Positions 1 through 6,112 of a stretch of DNA of 12,762 nucleotides are shown piece after piece. A model generated the notes under the pieces. It did not search any database. It worked only from the letters and a program-made list of their open reading frames with translations, and had not been told where the DNA came from. Position 1 is the first letter of the stretch. Each line of letters begins with the position of its first letter. This stretch comes from an uncultured Bacteroidales bacterium (GTDB lineage Bacteria > Bacteroidota > Bacteroidia > Bacteroidales > UBA932), in contig CALADR010000309.1 of NCBI GenBank assembly GCA_937890845.1, positions 1 to 12,762 of the forward strand. Reading direction: 5' to 3'. The translations under genes were made by a program, and so were the position numbers.

Positions 1-1704
1 CTCGCTGACCAGAATCTTATCGAATTTACCGAACACCTCGGCTGTGTTTTTCGGAAGAGGATTGATATAGTCAAAGTGAGCGTAACTTACTTCTTTTCCT
101 GATGCCCTTACTTCAGATACTGCAGAAAGTAGATGACCGTATGTTCCGCCCCAGCCTACAACCAGCAACTTTCCTGATGCTTTTCCGCAGACATGCAGTT
201 CCGGAATGAAATCTGCCACCTTGGCTACTTTCTCAGCGCGCTCCCGAACCATTACCTCATGATTTACAGGATCGGAAGAAAGCACACCATGATGATTCTT
301 TTCCAGTCCGCCTACTCTGTGTTCAAAGCCCTTCTGACCAGGAAGACCCCATCTGCGGGCCAATGTCTGAGGATCTCTTTCAAACGGATAATATTTCTTA
401 CCCTCCTCTGCCACTGCATATGGAGGTTTGATTTCAGGATAATCAGACATCGAAGGAATAAGCCAAGGCTCGGAACCATTGCCGAGGAATCCTTCTGAAA
501 GCAACATCACAGGCATCATATGCTCAAGTGCTATCTTTGAAGCCATGAATGCCGCATCAAAGCAGTGTGACGGAGAATGCGCAGCAACTATTGCCATAGG
601 ACATTCACCGTTTCTGCCATACAAAGCCTGATTAAGGTCGGTCTGCTCTGTCTTGGTAGGAATACCTGTAGAAGGACCGGCCCTCTGGACATCGACTACG
701 ACCAGCGGAAGCTCAGTCATTACAGCCAGGCCAAGTGCCTCTGATTTCAGAGAAAGACCAGGACCCGAAGTAGTTGTTACTGCAAGATTGCCGGCAAAAG
801 CCGCACCTATGGCAGTACAGATTCCGGCGATTTCATCTTCCGCCTGAAGAGTTTTGGCTCCCAGGCTCTTGTGAATTGCGAGTTCCTCCAAAATAGCAGT
901 TGCCGGAGTAATAGGATATGATCCGCAGAAAAGAGGAAGTCCTGATTTCTCGGATGCAGCCAAAAGGCCCCATGCTACAGCCTGGTTTCCTGTTATATTC
1001 CTGTAAAGACCTGCTTTCTTATGTGCAGGCTCTACAGTATAGGTATTAGGAATTGCCTGAATGTTTGCCGCATAGTTATATCCGTCATTCACAACCTTCT
1101 CATTAGGTGCAATGAGTTCAGGATGCTTCTTGCGGAATTTCTTTTCGAGATACTGGTGAATATATTCTACAGGGCGGCTGTAGATAAAGCAGGCCATACC
1201 CAGAGTGAACATATTCTTACACTTATGTACAGTCTTGACATCCAGACCGCTATCTTTAAGACTTTCCTCTGTAAGGGAAGTGATGTTCGCTGCGATTATG
1301 GTTCTGTCACTGATATTAAGTTCTTCTATCGGATCGCCCTTGAAGCCGGCCTTTGCGAGACCTTGCTCATCGAAAGCATCGGCATCCAGAAGAACCATAG
1401 CTGTCCTTTTCAGCCACTTCGCATTGGCCTTAAGAGCAGCAGGATTCATAGCGACCAGAAGGTCGCAATAATCTCCTGGAGTATTCACATCTTCACATCC
1501 GATATGGACCTGAAAACCTGAAACACCGGATACAGTGCCATGAGGCGCTCTAATCTCAGCAGGAAAATCGGGGAATGTGGACAACCCGTTTCCATAAACT
1601 GCGGACATATCTGCAAAAAGAGACCCGGTGAGCTGCATACCATCTCCCGAATCTCCTGCAAATCTTATCACAACATCCGTAGTATCTATTACTTTGTGTT
1701 GCAT
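1..1704 (-). CDS. korA: 2-oxoglutarate:ferredoxin oxidoreductase, alpha subunit (fused gamma-alpha type), 3' end missing
   Basis: Reading the minus strand from ATG at 1704 gives 568 codons without a stop to the window edge, so the C-terminus is missing. The protein opens with the gamma-type domain (VIRFAGDSGDGMQLTG near residues 11-26). The alpha-subunit pyrimidine-binding domain follows, with SYPITPAT, then EDEIAG, TTTSGPGLSLK and the GPSTGIPTKTEQTDL stretch typical of KorA-like proteins. In this family the alpha subunit pairs with a TPP- and Fe-S-binding beta subunit (KorB) to interconvert 2-oxoglutarate plus CoA and succinyl-CoA plus CO2 with ferredoxin, in the cytoplasm. KorB would be expected just beyond the left edge. 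The start was chosen because the motif begins 10 residues in and no Shine-Dalgarno is seen, as is usual in Bacteroidota. The exact oxoacid substrate is inferred from resemblance; a related 2-oxoacid specificity is possible. Confidence 0.93.
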   Translation of the reverse strand, partial: MQHKVIDTTDVVIRFAGDSGDGMQLTGSLFADMSAVYGNGLSTFPDFPAEIRAPHGTVSGVSGFQVHIGCEDVNTPGDYCDLLVAMNPAALKANAKWLKRTAMVLLDADAFDEQGLAKAGFKGDPIEELNISDRTIIAANITSLTEESLKDSGLDVKTVHKCKNMFTLGMACFIYSRPVEYIHQYLEKKFRKKHPELIAPNEKVVNDGYNYAANIQAIPNTYTVEPAHKKAGLYRNITGNQAVAWGLLAASEKSGLPLFCGSYPITPATAILEELAIHKSLGAKTLQAEDEIAGICTAIGAAFAGNLAVTTTSGPGLSLKSEALGLAVMTELPLVVVDVQRAGPSTGIPTKTEQTDLNQALYGRNGECPMAIVAAHSPSHCFDAAFMASKIALEHMMPVMLLSEGFLGNGSEPWLIPSMSDYPEIKPPYAVAEEGKKYYPFERDPQTLARRWGLPGQKGFEHRVGGLEKNHHGVLSSDPVNHEVMVRERAEKVAKVADFIPELHVCGKASGKLLVVGWGGTYGHLLSAVSEVRASGKEVSYAHFDYINPLPKNTAEVFGKFDKILVSE

Positions 1705-1745
1705 TACGACTTAAAATATATAATCAATTATTGGTTAAAAGCACA

Positions 1746-1753
1746 CAAATGTA
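1746..1753 (-). promoter_or_regulatory. Bacteroidota-type -7 promoter element of korA
   Basis: On the minus strand this reads TACATTTG, a perfect match to the Bacteroidota -7 consensus TAnnTTTG. It lies 41 bp upstream of the korA ATG, giving a predicted leader of about 35 nt. The -33 region is weak: only a TATG-like match at the expected distance. The surrounding gap (1705-1861) is AT-rich and holds no gene. Confidence 0.55.
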
Positions 1754-1837
1754 ATAAATTTTTGCAATGTTGTTACATATTTCTAATAAATTTTAAGTTT
1801 TCAGCAGATTTACCTTAAATAAAAGCTCTACAGGACA

Positions 1838-1863
1838 AAACCGGCTCCGATTCTTACCGGCTC
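1838..1863 (-). terminator. Possible weak terminator hairpin after the SGNH hydrolase gene
   Basis: On the minus strand a GAGCCGG arm, overlapping the hydrolase stop codon, can pair with CCGGTTT across a loop of about 12 nt (four G-C pairs plus G-U and A-U pairs). A short T-rich stretch (TTTTG) includes the end of the stem. The same bases form a direct repeat, ACCGGCTC at 1840-1847 and 1856-1863 on the plus strand. The U-tract is short, so this is a weak candidate. Confidence 0.28.
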
Positions 1864-2749
1864 AGTTTCCAAGTTTTATCCACTCTGCTATTTCCGTCAC
1901 CTTAAAAGGATGGCGGACAGCCTCCCTGGCAGCCTTCTGTGCCGCAGCTCGATATTCCGGAGAAACCCCGTCTGGAGCATAAGGATTGCCTGTAACATTT
2001 CCGAAAAGTTTCTCGAACCACGCGCATGCCGCCGTATATCTTCCCCACTTCAAGTCAAGATGATACCCGTCTCTGGTCATATTGTCTCCGATAAAAGACG
2101 TCCTGGCATTCTGAACCGCAGTTCCGGAAGGTACTATCGTCTTTATTCCGACAAGTCTTGCCGCTTTACGGCTTGCACCGACTATCGACAGATACATTTT
2201 CATCTGATCTCTGTCATAATTGGCAAATCCCTTATGGTCCGAATCACAGGAGTATGCCCAAGTCTGGTGAAAAATTATCCTTGTCTTTTTACCTACCCTT
2301 GACTTCACATAGCCGTACAGTTCCGTAAGCCATGGTTCATATGTTTCAATCTGACCCGAAAGCGAACTTGCCTGCTGAAGACTCACATAATCCCAATTCT
2401 CATCATCTACAATATCTTGAAGAGATACCTTTTCGGCTTCTTTTTTAATTCCATCACCTTCTATCTTGCGATAGGCATACGCTCCTTCCCCGCTTCTGGA
2501 ATTTTTCACATGGCGTTCCAGAGAGCAGCCTCCTATATAGGCATTGCCGATAATGACACGAATCCCTTCCCCCTCTACAAGATCGTAAAGATTCTGTTCT
2601 ATGGCATCCTGTGAAAAACTGTTCCCTATAGCCAGAATTCTTACTGTATCTCTTACTGCTTTCCTTCCGGCTCCTGCTGCAGATAAATCAGTACAAAGAA
2701 GGAATACAGCCCAAAAGACAAGTAAAAAAGATTTGAAAGTACGTTTCAT
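1862..2749 (-). CDS. Secreted SGNH/GDSL-like hydrolase, DUF4886 type
   Basis: This 295-residue protein starts with a Sec signal peptide (positive MKRTFK, hydrophobic core about residues 7-20, small residues near 24-26). Block I is ILAIGNSFS (about 38-46), where S44 sits at the position of the GDS nucleophile. A glycine-containing block, IGGCSLERH, follows at 72-80. A D-G-Y-H motif at 227-230 supplies the Asp/His pair. This arrangement resembles the DUF4886 branch of SGNH hydrolases common in Bacteroidota. Proteins of this fold are esterases or acylhydrolases, often on carbohydrate or cell-wall acyl groups; the substrate here cannot be told. It is the downstream neighbour of the M23 peptidase gene on the same strand (120-bp gap), so co-transcription and a cell-envelope role are possible. 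I saw no clear TAnnTTTG element in that gap. There is no lipobox, so it is probably periplasmic or exported. Confidence 0.78.
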   Translation of the reverse strand: MKRTFKSFLLVFWAVFLLCTDLSAAGAGRKAVRDTVRILAIGNSFSQDAIEQNLYDLVEGEGIRVIIGNAYIGGCSLERHVKNSRSGEGAYAYRKIEGDGIKKEAEKVSLQDIVDDENWDYVSLQQASSLSGQIETYEPWLTELYGYVKSRVGKKTRIIFHQTWAYSCDSDHKGFANYDRDQMKMYLSIVGASRKAARLVGIKTIVPSGTAVQNARTSFIGDNMTRDGYHLDLKWGRYTAACAWFEKLFGNVTGNPYAPDGVSPEYRAAAQKAAREAVRHPFKVTEIAEWIKLGN

Positions 2750-2831
2750 AGTGTATCAATTATTTTGTTAATATGTCTCATATTTCAATTGAGCCTGATA
2801 TCATGCAATCTCTCGCATCCATTCATGTATA

Positions 2832-2864
2832 GACTTCCGCAAGTCCTTAAAACTGCTTTAAGAC
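2832..2864 (-). other. Two abutting small inverted repeats after the M23 gene
   Basis: Just downstream of the M23 stop (2870-2872, minus strand) CTTAAA pairs with TTTAAG across 5 nt. Immediately after, GACTT pairs with AAGTC across a 4-nt loop. The two hairpins share their junction. No U-tract follows, so this is not a classical terminator; it may be an RNA processing or attenuation structure between the M23 and SGNH genes, or chance. Confidence 0.25.
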
Positions 2865-2869
2865 AACAT

Positions 2870-3934
2870 CTAAATCTGCTCAAACACATCCCTTGCAAGA
2901 ACATATGCATCAAGTGTATCCGACACTGCTTTCCAATGTTCTCTAACAGAAGCGAAATCCTCCATAAGCTCCTTTTTCACAGGTTCAGCAGGCGGGGATT
3001 CCATTTTAAGAGGATTTACAGGAGTCCCGTTCTTCCAGACCCTGAAATCAAGATGCGGTCCGGTACAGCGTCCTGTCGCCCCGACATATCCTATGACGTC
3101 ACCCTGACGGACCCTTTTTCCGGGCTTGAGACCTGAAGCGTATCTGGAAAGATGGAGATATGCTGTCTTATAGACAGAGTTGTGCTTTATACGTACTACA
3201 TTGCCACCGGCACCTTCATACTTCATACTTGTAACCACCCCGTCTCCGATAGACATCACCGGAGTCCCGGAAGGCGCAGCATAATCCACTCCGGTATGAG
3301 GCTGTACCTTTCTGGTAACAGGATGTCTGCGGGAATAGGAAAAGCCTGAACTCACTCTGGAGTACGACAGAGGTGCTTTCAAGAAAGCCTTGCGCATGCT
3401 TTCCCCTTTTTCGTTCCAGTAAATGTTTCCTCCGTCACCCTGATTGAACATTATTGCGCATATATTCTCTTCCCCTCTTGAAAATACGGCATATCTTACC
3501 GTATCTACAGCTATAATATCTCCTTCACATACTTTCTGGTCATAATAAACCCGGAACCTGTCCCCTTTCTGCAATCCGAAAAAATCCACCGTCCAGGCAT
3601 ATATGTCAGACAGACTCAGTATAAGCAAAGGAGAAGCACCTTTATCAAGCATGTCGTCCCACAGCGAGTGCCTGATGGTCACATCCGCATATTTACTCTC
3701 TACAGAAACAGGACGCCCTACAACATAGGCCTCAAAAGGAGGCCTGCACTTGAAAACTATACTGTTAACCTTGTCTATATCATAAACAAGATAGCCTAGC
3801 GTGTCAGACAGCGAATAAGCCCTGTACGCATTGCCTACCCTGATTTTCCTGACATCGAAAACACTGTCGCATACCTGAAAAGAACTCCCCTCGTCCAATC
3901 CGGCCTTCTTTCTTTTCATACTTTTCAGGGTCAA
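2870..3934 (-). CDS. M23 peptidoglycan metallopeptidase, catalytic portion of a gene that appears to be frame-disrupted
   Basis: The open frame (354 codons from TTG 3934, or 349 from ATG 3919) contains the conserved VFDVRKIRVGNAY segment near residue 25, a linker and beta-rich middle region, and a C-terminal M23/LytM domain. The M23 Zn motif HxxxD is present (H213, D217 in HTGVDYAAP). The second motif reads GPHLDF (H294-L-D296) rather than the usual HxH. M23 enzymes cut peptide cross-bridges of peptidoglycan in the periplasm, but this frame has no signal peptide. A signal peptide and the expected upstream domain (FDPEKYEKKEGRIGRGEFFSG) lie in the other frame at 3804-4103, so the two frames were probably one gene. 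The frames would have to join near 3870. Codons before residue 22 (CDSVFDV) are likely out-of-frame sequence, not native protein. Unless the frames are joined by recoding or by a sequence correction, the enzyme is unlikely to be exported. Confidence 0.8.
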   Translation of the reverse strand: MTLKSMKRKKAGLDEGSSFQVCDSVFDVRKIRVGNAYRAYSLSDTLGYLVYDIDKVNSIVFKCRPPFEAYVVGRPVSVESKYADVTIRHSLWDDMLDKGASPLLILSLSDIYAWTVDFFGLQKGDRFRVYYDQKVCEGDIIAVDTVRYAVFSRGEENICAIMFNQGDGGNIYWNEKGESMRKAFLKAPLSYSRVSSGFSYSRRHPVTRKVQPHTGVDYAAPSGTPVMSIGDGVVTSMKYEGAGGNVVRIKHNSVYKTAYLHLSRYASGLKPGKRVRQGDVIGYVGATGRCTGPHLDFRVWKNGTPVNPLKMESPPAEPVKKELMEDFASVREHWKAVSDTLDAYVLARDVFEQI

Positions 3935-4103
3935 ACCTCAGAATGGAAGCCTCAGACAGTTCCGCGGGTACTTCTGAGACCATTGCGGCATCCTCCCGTG
4001 CACTGTCATCTCTACCCTCTCGCCCTTCCGTACAGGACGACAGAAACAACAGCACGGCAACAGCACATAAAACCGTTACGGACAAAACAGATATGTTCTT
4101 CAT
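3804..4103 (-). CDS. Lipoprotein N-terminal part of the M23 gene, cut off by frame disruption
   Basis: The 99-codon frame begins with a lipoprotein signal peptide: MKN, a hydrophobic core at residues 5-21 and lipobox LSSC with C24 as the lipidated cysteine. An acidic linker follows. Residues 56-77 (RFDPEKYEKKEG then RIGRGEFFSG) resemble the start of the N-terminal domain found in Bacteroidota M23 lipoproteins. From residue 78 the sequence turns into Arg/Gln/Cys-rich residues that look non-native and ends after 22 codons. Meanwhile the neighbouring frame carries the expected continuation (CDSVFDVRKIRVGN). Joined at the switch point the two would encode about 410 residues. I read this as the 5' fragment of a broken gene rather than an independent small lipoprotein, though a truncated lipoprotein could still be made. 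Confidence 0.6.
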   Translation of the reverse strand: MKNISVLSVTVLCAVAVLLFLSSCTEGREGRDDSAREDAAMVSEVPAELSEASILRFDPEKYEKKEGRIGRGEFFSGMRQCFRCQENQGRQCVQGLFAV

Positions 4104-4163
4104 ATTCTATTCTTTTACTTAACTTTTGCAGCCCTGACTTACTTCGTCGCGAGAGCACATCTG

Positions 4164-4171
4164 CAAAAATA
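4164..4171 (-). promoter_or_regulatory. Probable -7 element for the M23 lipoprotein gene
   Basis: The minus strand reads TATTTTTG, matching TAnnTTTG, 60 bp upstream of the ATG at 4103. No convincing -33 TTTG is found at the usual distance, so the call rests on the -7 match and position alone. It points away from mraZ, making this a divergent intergenic region. Confidence 0.4.
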
Positions 4172-4262
4172 CTAAGAATCTCAGAAGCTGCCTGATATTT
4201 TTCAAAAATCATTGTTGCAGACAAGAAATGTTTCACTGATTTTCCAGCCAATATCATATCCG

Positions 4263-4280
4263 GAGCCGGCTCTCCCGGCT
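4263..4280. repeat. GC-rich palindrome between the divergent genes
   Basis: GAGCCGGCTC (4263-4272) is a perfect 10-bp palindrome. The alternative pairing AGCCGG (4264-4269) with CCGGCT (4275-4280) gives a 6-bp stem and 5-nt loop. It ends one base before the repeat array upstream of mraZ and stands out from the AT-rich surroundings. It could be an operator or an insulating hairpin. No U-tract of useful length follows in either direction. Confidence 0.35.
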
Positions 4281-4281
4281 G

Positions 4282-4321
4282 TGGAAAAATGTGTAAAATT
4301 TTGGAATAAAATGGAAAATAA
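4282..4321 (+). promoter_or_regulatory. Four 10-bp-period direct repeats, putative MraZ operator
   Basis: TGGAA at 4282, TGTAA at 4292, TGGAA at 4302 and TGGAA at 4312 are each followed by five AT-rich bases, an exact 10-bp period over four units. The array ends before the -7 element at 4326 and covers the -33 TTTTG. MraZ proteins are known to bind several short direct repeats with a 10-bp period upstream of mraZ (TGGGN plus 5 nt in Escherichia coli, a different core in Mycoplasma). The geometry, orientation and place therefore fit autoregulation of the cluster by the MraZ encoded about 70 bp downstream. That this is the binding site is inference. Confidence 0.62.
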
Positions 4322-4333
4322 TTCCTACTTTTG
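4299..4333 (+). promoter_or_regulatory. Promoter of mraZ and the dcw cluster
   Basis: TACTTTTG at 4326-4333 is a perfect TAnnTTTG -7 element. TTTTG at 4299-4303 is a good -33 candidate with a 22-bp spacer, close to the usual spacing. Transcription would start near 4340, leaving a leader of about 53 nt before the mraZ ATG at 4393. The -33 element lies inside the 10-bp repeat array, so a protein bound there should block or modulate this promoter. No other clear promoter is visible between the tightly packed downstream genes. Confidence 0.65.
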
Positions 4334-4392
4334 CATTGATTGTATAATATAGAGGAATGTGCAGTTTGACTGCTTGGTTTAAAGTGTCAGAT

Positions 4393-4845
4393 ATGATGAA
4401 ATTTATCGGAGAATACTGCGGGAAAGTCGATGACAAGGGAAGGATTATTTTTCCCTCGGCATTCAAGACCCTCATGCCGTCCGATACCGAAATGAAGTTC
4501 GTCATAAAAAAAGACATTTTTTCCGACTGTCTTGAAATGTACACATACGAAGAATGGGAACGCCAATCAGAGGCAGTAAAGTCAAAACTCAACTTCTTCA
4601 ACAGACAGCACGCAACTTTCTGGAGAGAATATATGCGTAACAGGGCGGTTGTCGTACCGGATGCAAAGCTTGGACGCATATCCGTACCGAAAAAACTTCT
4701 TGAGGCCATAGGTGCCGAAAAGGAGATTATATTCTGCGGAAACGACTACAAAATAGAAATATGGGCAAAAGACAGATATGAATCCGAAGCCTTGTCAGAG
4801 CAGGAGTACGCAGCCCTGGCCGATATGCTGTCTGACTTGAAATAG
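4393..4845 (+). CDS. mraZ: Transcriptional regulator MraZ
   Basis: The 150-residue protein has the two tandem SpoVT/AbrB-like half-domains of MraZ. The first carries VDDKGRIIFPSAF (DDKGR at residues 13-17) and the second DAKLGRISVPKKL (residues 90-102), the DxxxR-type DNA-binding loops. MraZ forms ring-shaped oligomers that bind repeated sites upstream of its own gene and repress the division cluster. The open frame extends upstream to ATG 4357, but the family begins M-x-F-x-G-E-Y. The extension (MCSLTAWFKVSD) matches nothing typical, and its ATG directly abuts GAGGA with no spacing, so I chose ATG 4393 (ATG 4396 is equally possible). Its stop codon overlaps the Shine-Dalgarno of rsmH. Confidence 0.93.
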   Translation: MMKFIGEYCGKVDDKGRIIFPSAFKTLMPSDTEMKFVIKKDIFSDCLEMYTYEEWERQSEAVKSKLNFFNRQHATFWREYMRNRAVVVPDAKLGRISVPKKLLEAIGAEKEIIFCGNDYKIEIWAKDRYESEALSEQEYAALADMLSDLK

Positions 4846-4850
4846 GAGGA
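4844..4850 (+). promoter_or_regulatory. Strong Shine-Dalgarno of rsmH overlapping the mraZ stop
   Basis: AGGAGGA starts within the TAG stop of mraZ and leaves 8 nt (after AGGAGG) before ATG 4858. This fixes the rsmH start; a second ATG at 4854 is in another frame. Such a full Shine-Dalgarno is unusual in Bacteroidota. Confidence 0.7.
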
Positions 4851-4857
4851 GCAATGT

Positions 4858-5763
4858 ATGTCAGAATACCATATACCCGTACTGCTGGACGAGAGTGTTT
4901 CCGCTCTCATAACTGATATTTCCGGAATATATGCCGATGCCACATTCGGAGGAGGAGGACACACATCCGAGATTCTTTCAAGGCTGGATTCCAACGGCCG
5001 TGTAATCGCATTCGACCGGGATGCCGATGCTATAGGCAACAGATTAAACGACGCTAGACTCACTCTGGTCCGGAACAACTTCCGCTTTATCCATAACTTT
5101 ATCCTTTATTCGGGATACCGTACAGGAATTGACGGAGTACTGGCCGACCTTGGTGTATCGTCACATCAGTTCGATACAGCGGAAAGAGGCTTTTCTTTCA
5201 GATATGACGCACCTCTTGATATGAGGATGAACGACAAGGCCGAAACCTCTGCAGCAGATATCATAAACCGAAAAAGTGAAGAAGAGCTTGAAAAGATATT
5301 CAGGCTTTACGGAGAAGTCGAAGGCAGCAGGAGGCTGGCAAGACTGATATGCGCAGCCAGGGAGCAGTCTCCGGTCACTACCACGTCCCAGCTTGCAAAG
5401 GCCATCGAAAGCATGCTGCCGAAATTTGCAGAACATAAATTTCTGGCAAAGGTATATCAGGCACTGCGCATCGAAGTAAACCAGGAGATGAAATCCCTTG
5501 AAAAACTCCTGGAAGGTGCTACCGAATCTCTGAAACCCGGAGGCCGTCTTGTAGTAATTACATATCATTCTCTTGAAGACAGGATGGTAAAGAACTTCAT
5601 AAAGACCGGCAATATTGACGGCAAGACGGAAAAAGACTTGTACGGAAACGTTTCAGCGCCACTCAGAGCCCTGAACAGGAAGCCTGTACTTCCGGAAGAG
5701 AGCGAAATAGCATCCAACACAAGAGCGAGGAGTGCAAAATTAAGGATTGCGGAAAAAATTTGA
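4858..5763 (+). CDS. rsmH: 16S rRNA (cytosine(1402)-N4)-methyltransferase RsmH
   Basis: The 301-residue protein matches RsmH (MraW) from end to end. It has HIPVLLDESV at the N-terminus, the SAM-binding ADATFGGGGHT loop (residues 26-36), FDRD after the second strand, then DGVLADLGVSSHQFD and RGFSFRYDAPLDMRM. Near the C-terminus are YQALRIEVNQEM and PGGRLVVITYHSLEDR. The enzyme methylates N4 of C1402 in the ribosomal P-site using S-adenosylmethionine, in the cytoplasm. Length is normal for the family. It sits in its usual place between mraZ and the ftsL-like gene, 12 bp after mraZ, and should be co-transcribed. Start set by the AGGAGG. Confidence 0.97.
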   Translation: MSEYHIPVLLDESVSALITDISGIYADATFGGGGHTSEILSRLDSNGRVIAFDRDADAIGNRLNDARLTLVRNNFRFIHNFILYSGYRTGIDGVLADLGVSSHQFDTAERGFSFRYDAPLDMRMNDKAETSAADIINRKSEEELEKIFRLYGEVEGSRRLARLICAAREQSPVTTTSQLAKAIESMLPKFAEHKFLAKVYQALRIEVNQEMKSLEKLLEGATESLKPGGRLVVITYHSLEDRMVKNFIKTGNIDGKTEKDLYGNVSAPLRALNRKPVLPEESEIASNTRARSAKLRIAEKI

Positions 5764-5768
5764 CAGAC

Positions 5769-6110
5769 ATGAAGATATCCTGGAAAATAATATGGGAATT
5801 CGCGAAAAACAGCTTCATGGCTATACTGCACGGGGAATTTCTGCTAAGGCTTCGTATAGACAGATATTTCATACATATCTTTTACTTCTTCGTACTGTGC
5901 ACGCTGAACATCTGGATGACATTGAAAATAGAACAGACAATGCTCCAGGTAGAAAACAATAAAGTCAAACTTGAAGAACTTAAAATATATCACGCTCAGA
6001 AGACATGTGAACTTGTAAGCCTTGACAGGCTAAGTACAATCCAGAAAATGCTTGTTGAAAAAGGATCAAAACTGACAGTGCCGGACAAGCCTGCAGACAG
6101 ATTGAAATAA
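5769..6110 (+). CDS. ftsL: FtsL-like cell division protein
   Basis: This small bitopic membrane protein (113 residues from ATG 5769) has a cytoplasmic N-terminus, one transmembrane helix at about residues 33-52 (FIHIFYFFVLCTLNIWMTL), and a periplasmic segment. The first part of that segment looks like a coiled coil (VENNKVKLEELKIYHAQKTCEL), followed by a Pro-containing tail. Topology, size and place between rsmH and ftsI are those of FtsL, the divisome protein that works with FtsB/FtsQ to activate FtsW-FtsI. Sequence similarity to proteobacterial FtsL is minimal; the resemblance is to the FtsL-like family of Bacteroidota. A TTG at 5760 overlapping the rsmH stop would add three residues. I prefer the ATG, 5 bp after rsmH. 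No strong Shine-Dalgarno is present, so reinitiation after rsmH is likely. Confidence 0.85.
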   Translation: MKISWKIIWEFAKNSFMAILHGEFLLRLRIDRYFIHIFYFFVLCTLNIWMTLKIEQTMLQVENNKVKLEELKIYHAQKTCELVSLDRLSTIQKMLVEKGSKLTVPDKPADRLK

Positions 6111-6112
6111 AA

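Noticed and set aside
1021..1521. Long open frame on the plus strand opposite korA
   Set aside because: The minus strand encodes clear KorA sequence throughout. The plus-strand translation has no recognisable domain and no promoter or start signal.
1840..1863. ACCGGCTC direct repeat as an attachment site or mobile-element end
   Set aside because: It is only 8 bp, with no transposase, integrase or matching inverted ends nearby. The partial likeness to 4263-4280 is short enough to be chance.
4119..4129. Plus-strand TAACTTTTG as a second, distal mraZ promoter
   Set aside because: It has one base too many between TA and TTTG to match TAnnTTTG, and no -33 element is apparent. The element at 4326-4333 fits better.
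4197..4209. AT-only palindrome (ATTTTT, C, AAAAAT)
   Set aside because: Such palindromes are expected often in AT-rich intergenic DNA. There is no link to a gene end or a promoter.
4357..4392. In-frame upstream extension of mraZ from ATG 4357
   Set aside because: The 12 added residues do not fit the MraZ family N-terminus, and the ATG directly abuts GAGGA with no spacing. It lies close to the predicted transcription start and is better read as leader.
4254..4709. 151-codon open frame on the minus strand across the mraZ promoter and gene
   Set aside because: It covers the mraZ promoter, the repeat array and conserved mraZ codons, and its translation resembles no known family.
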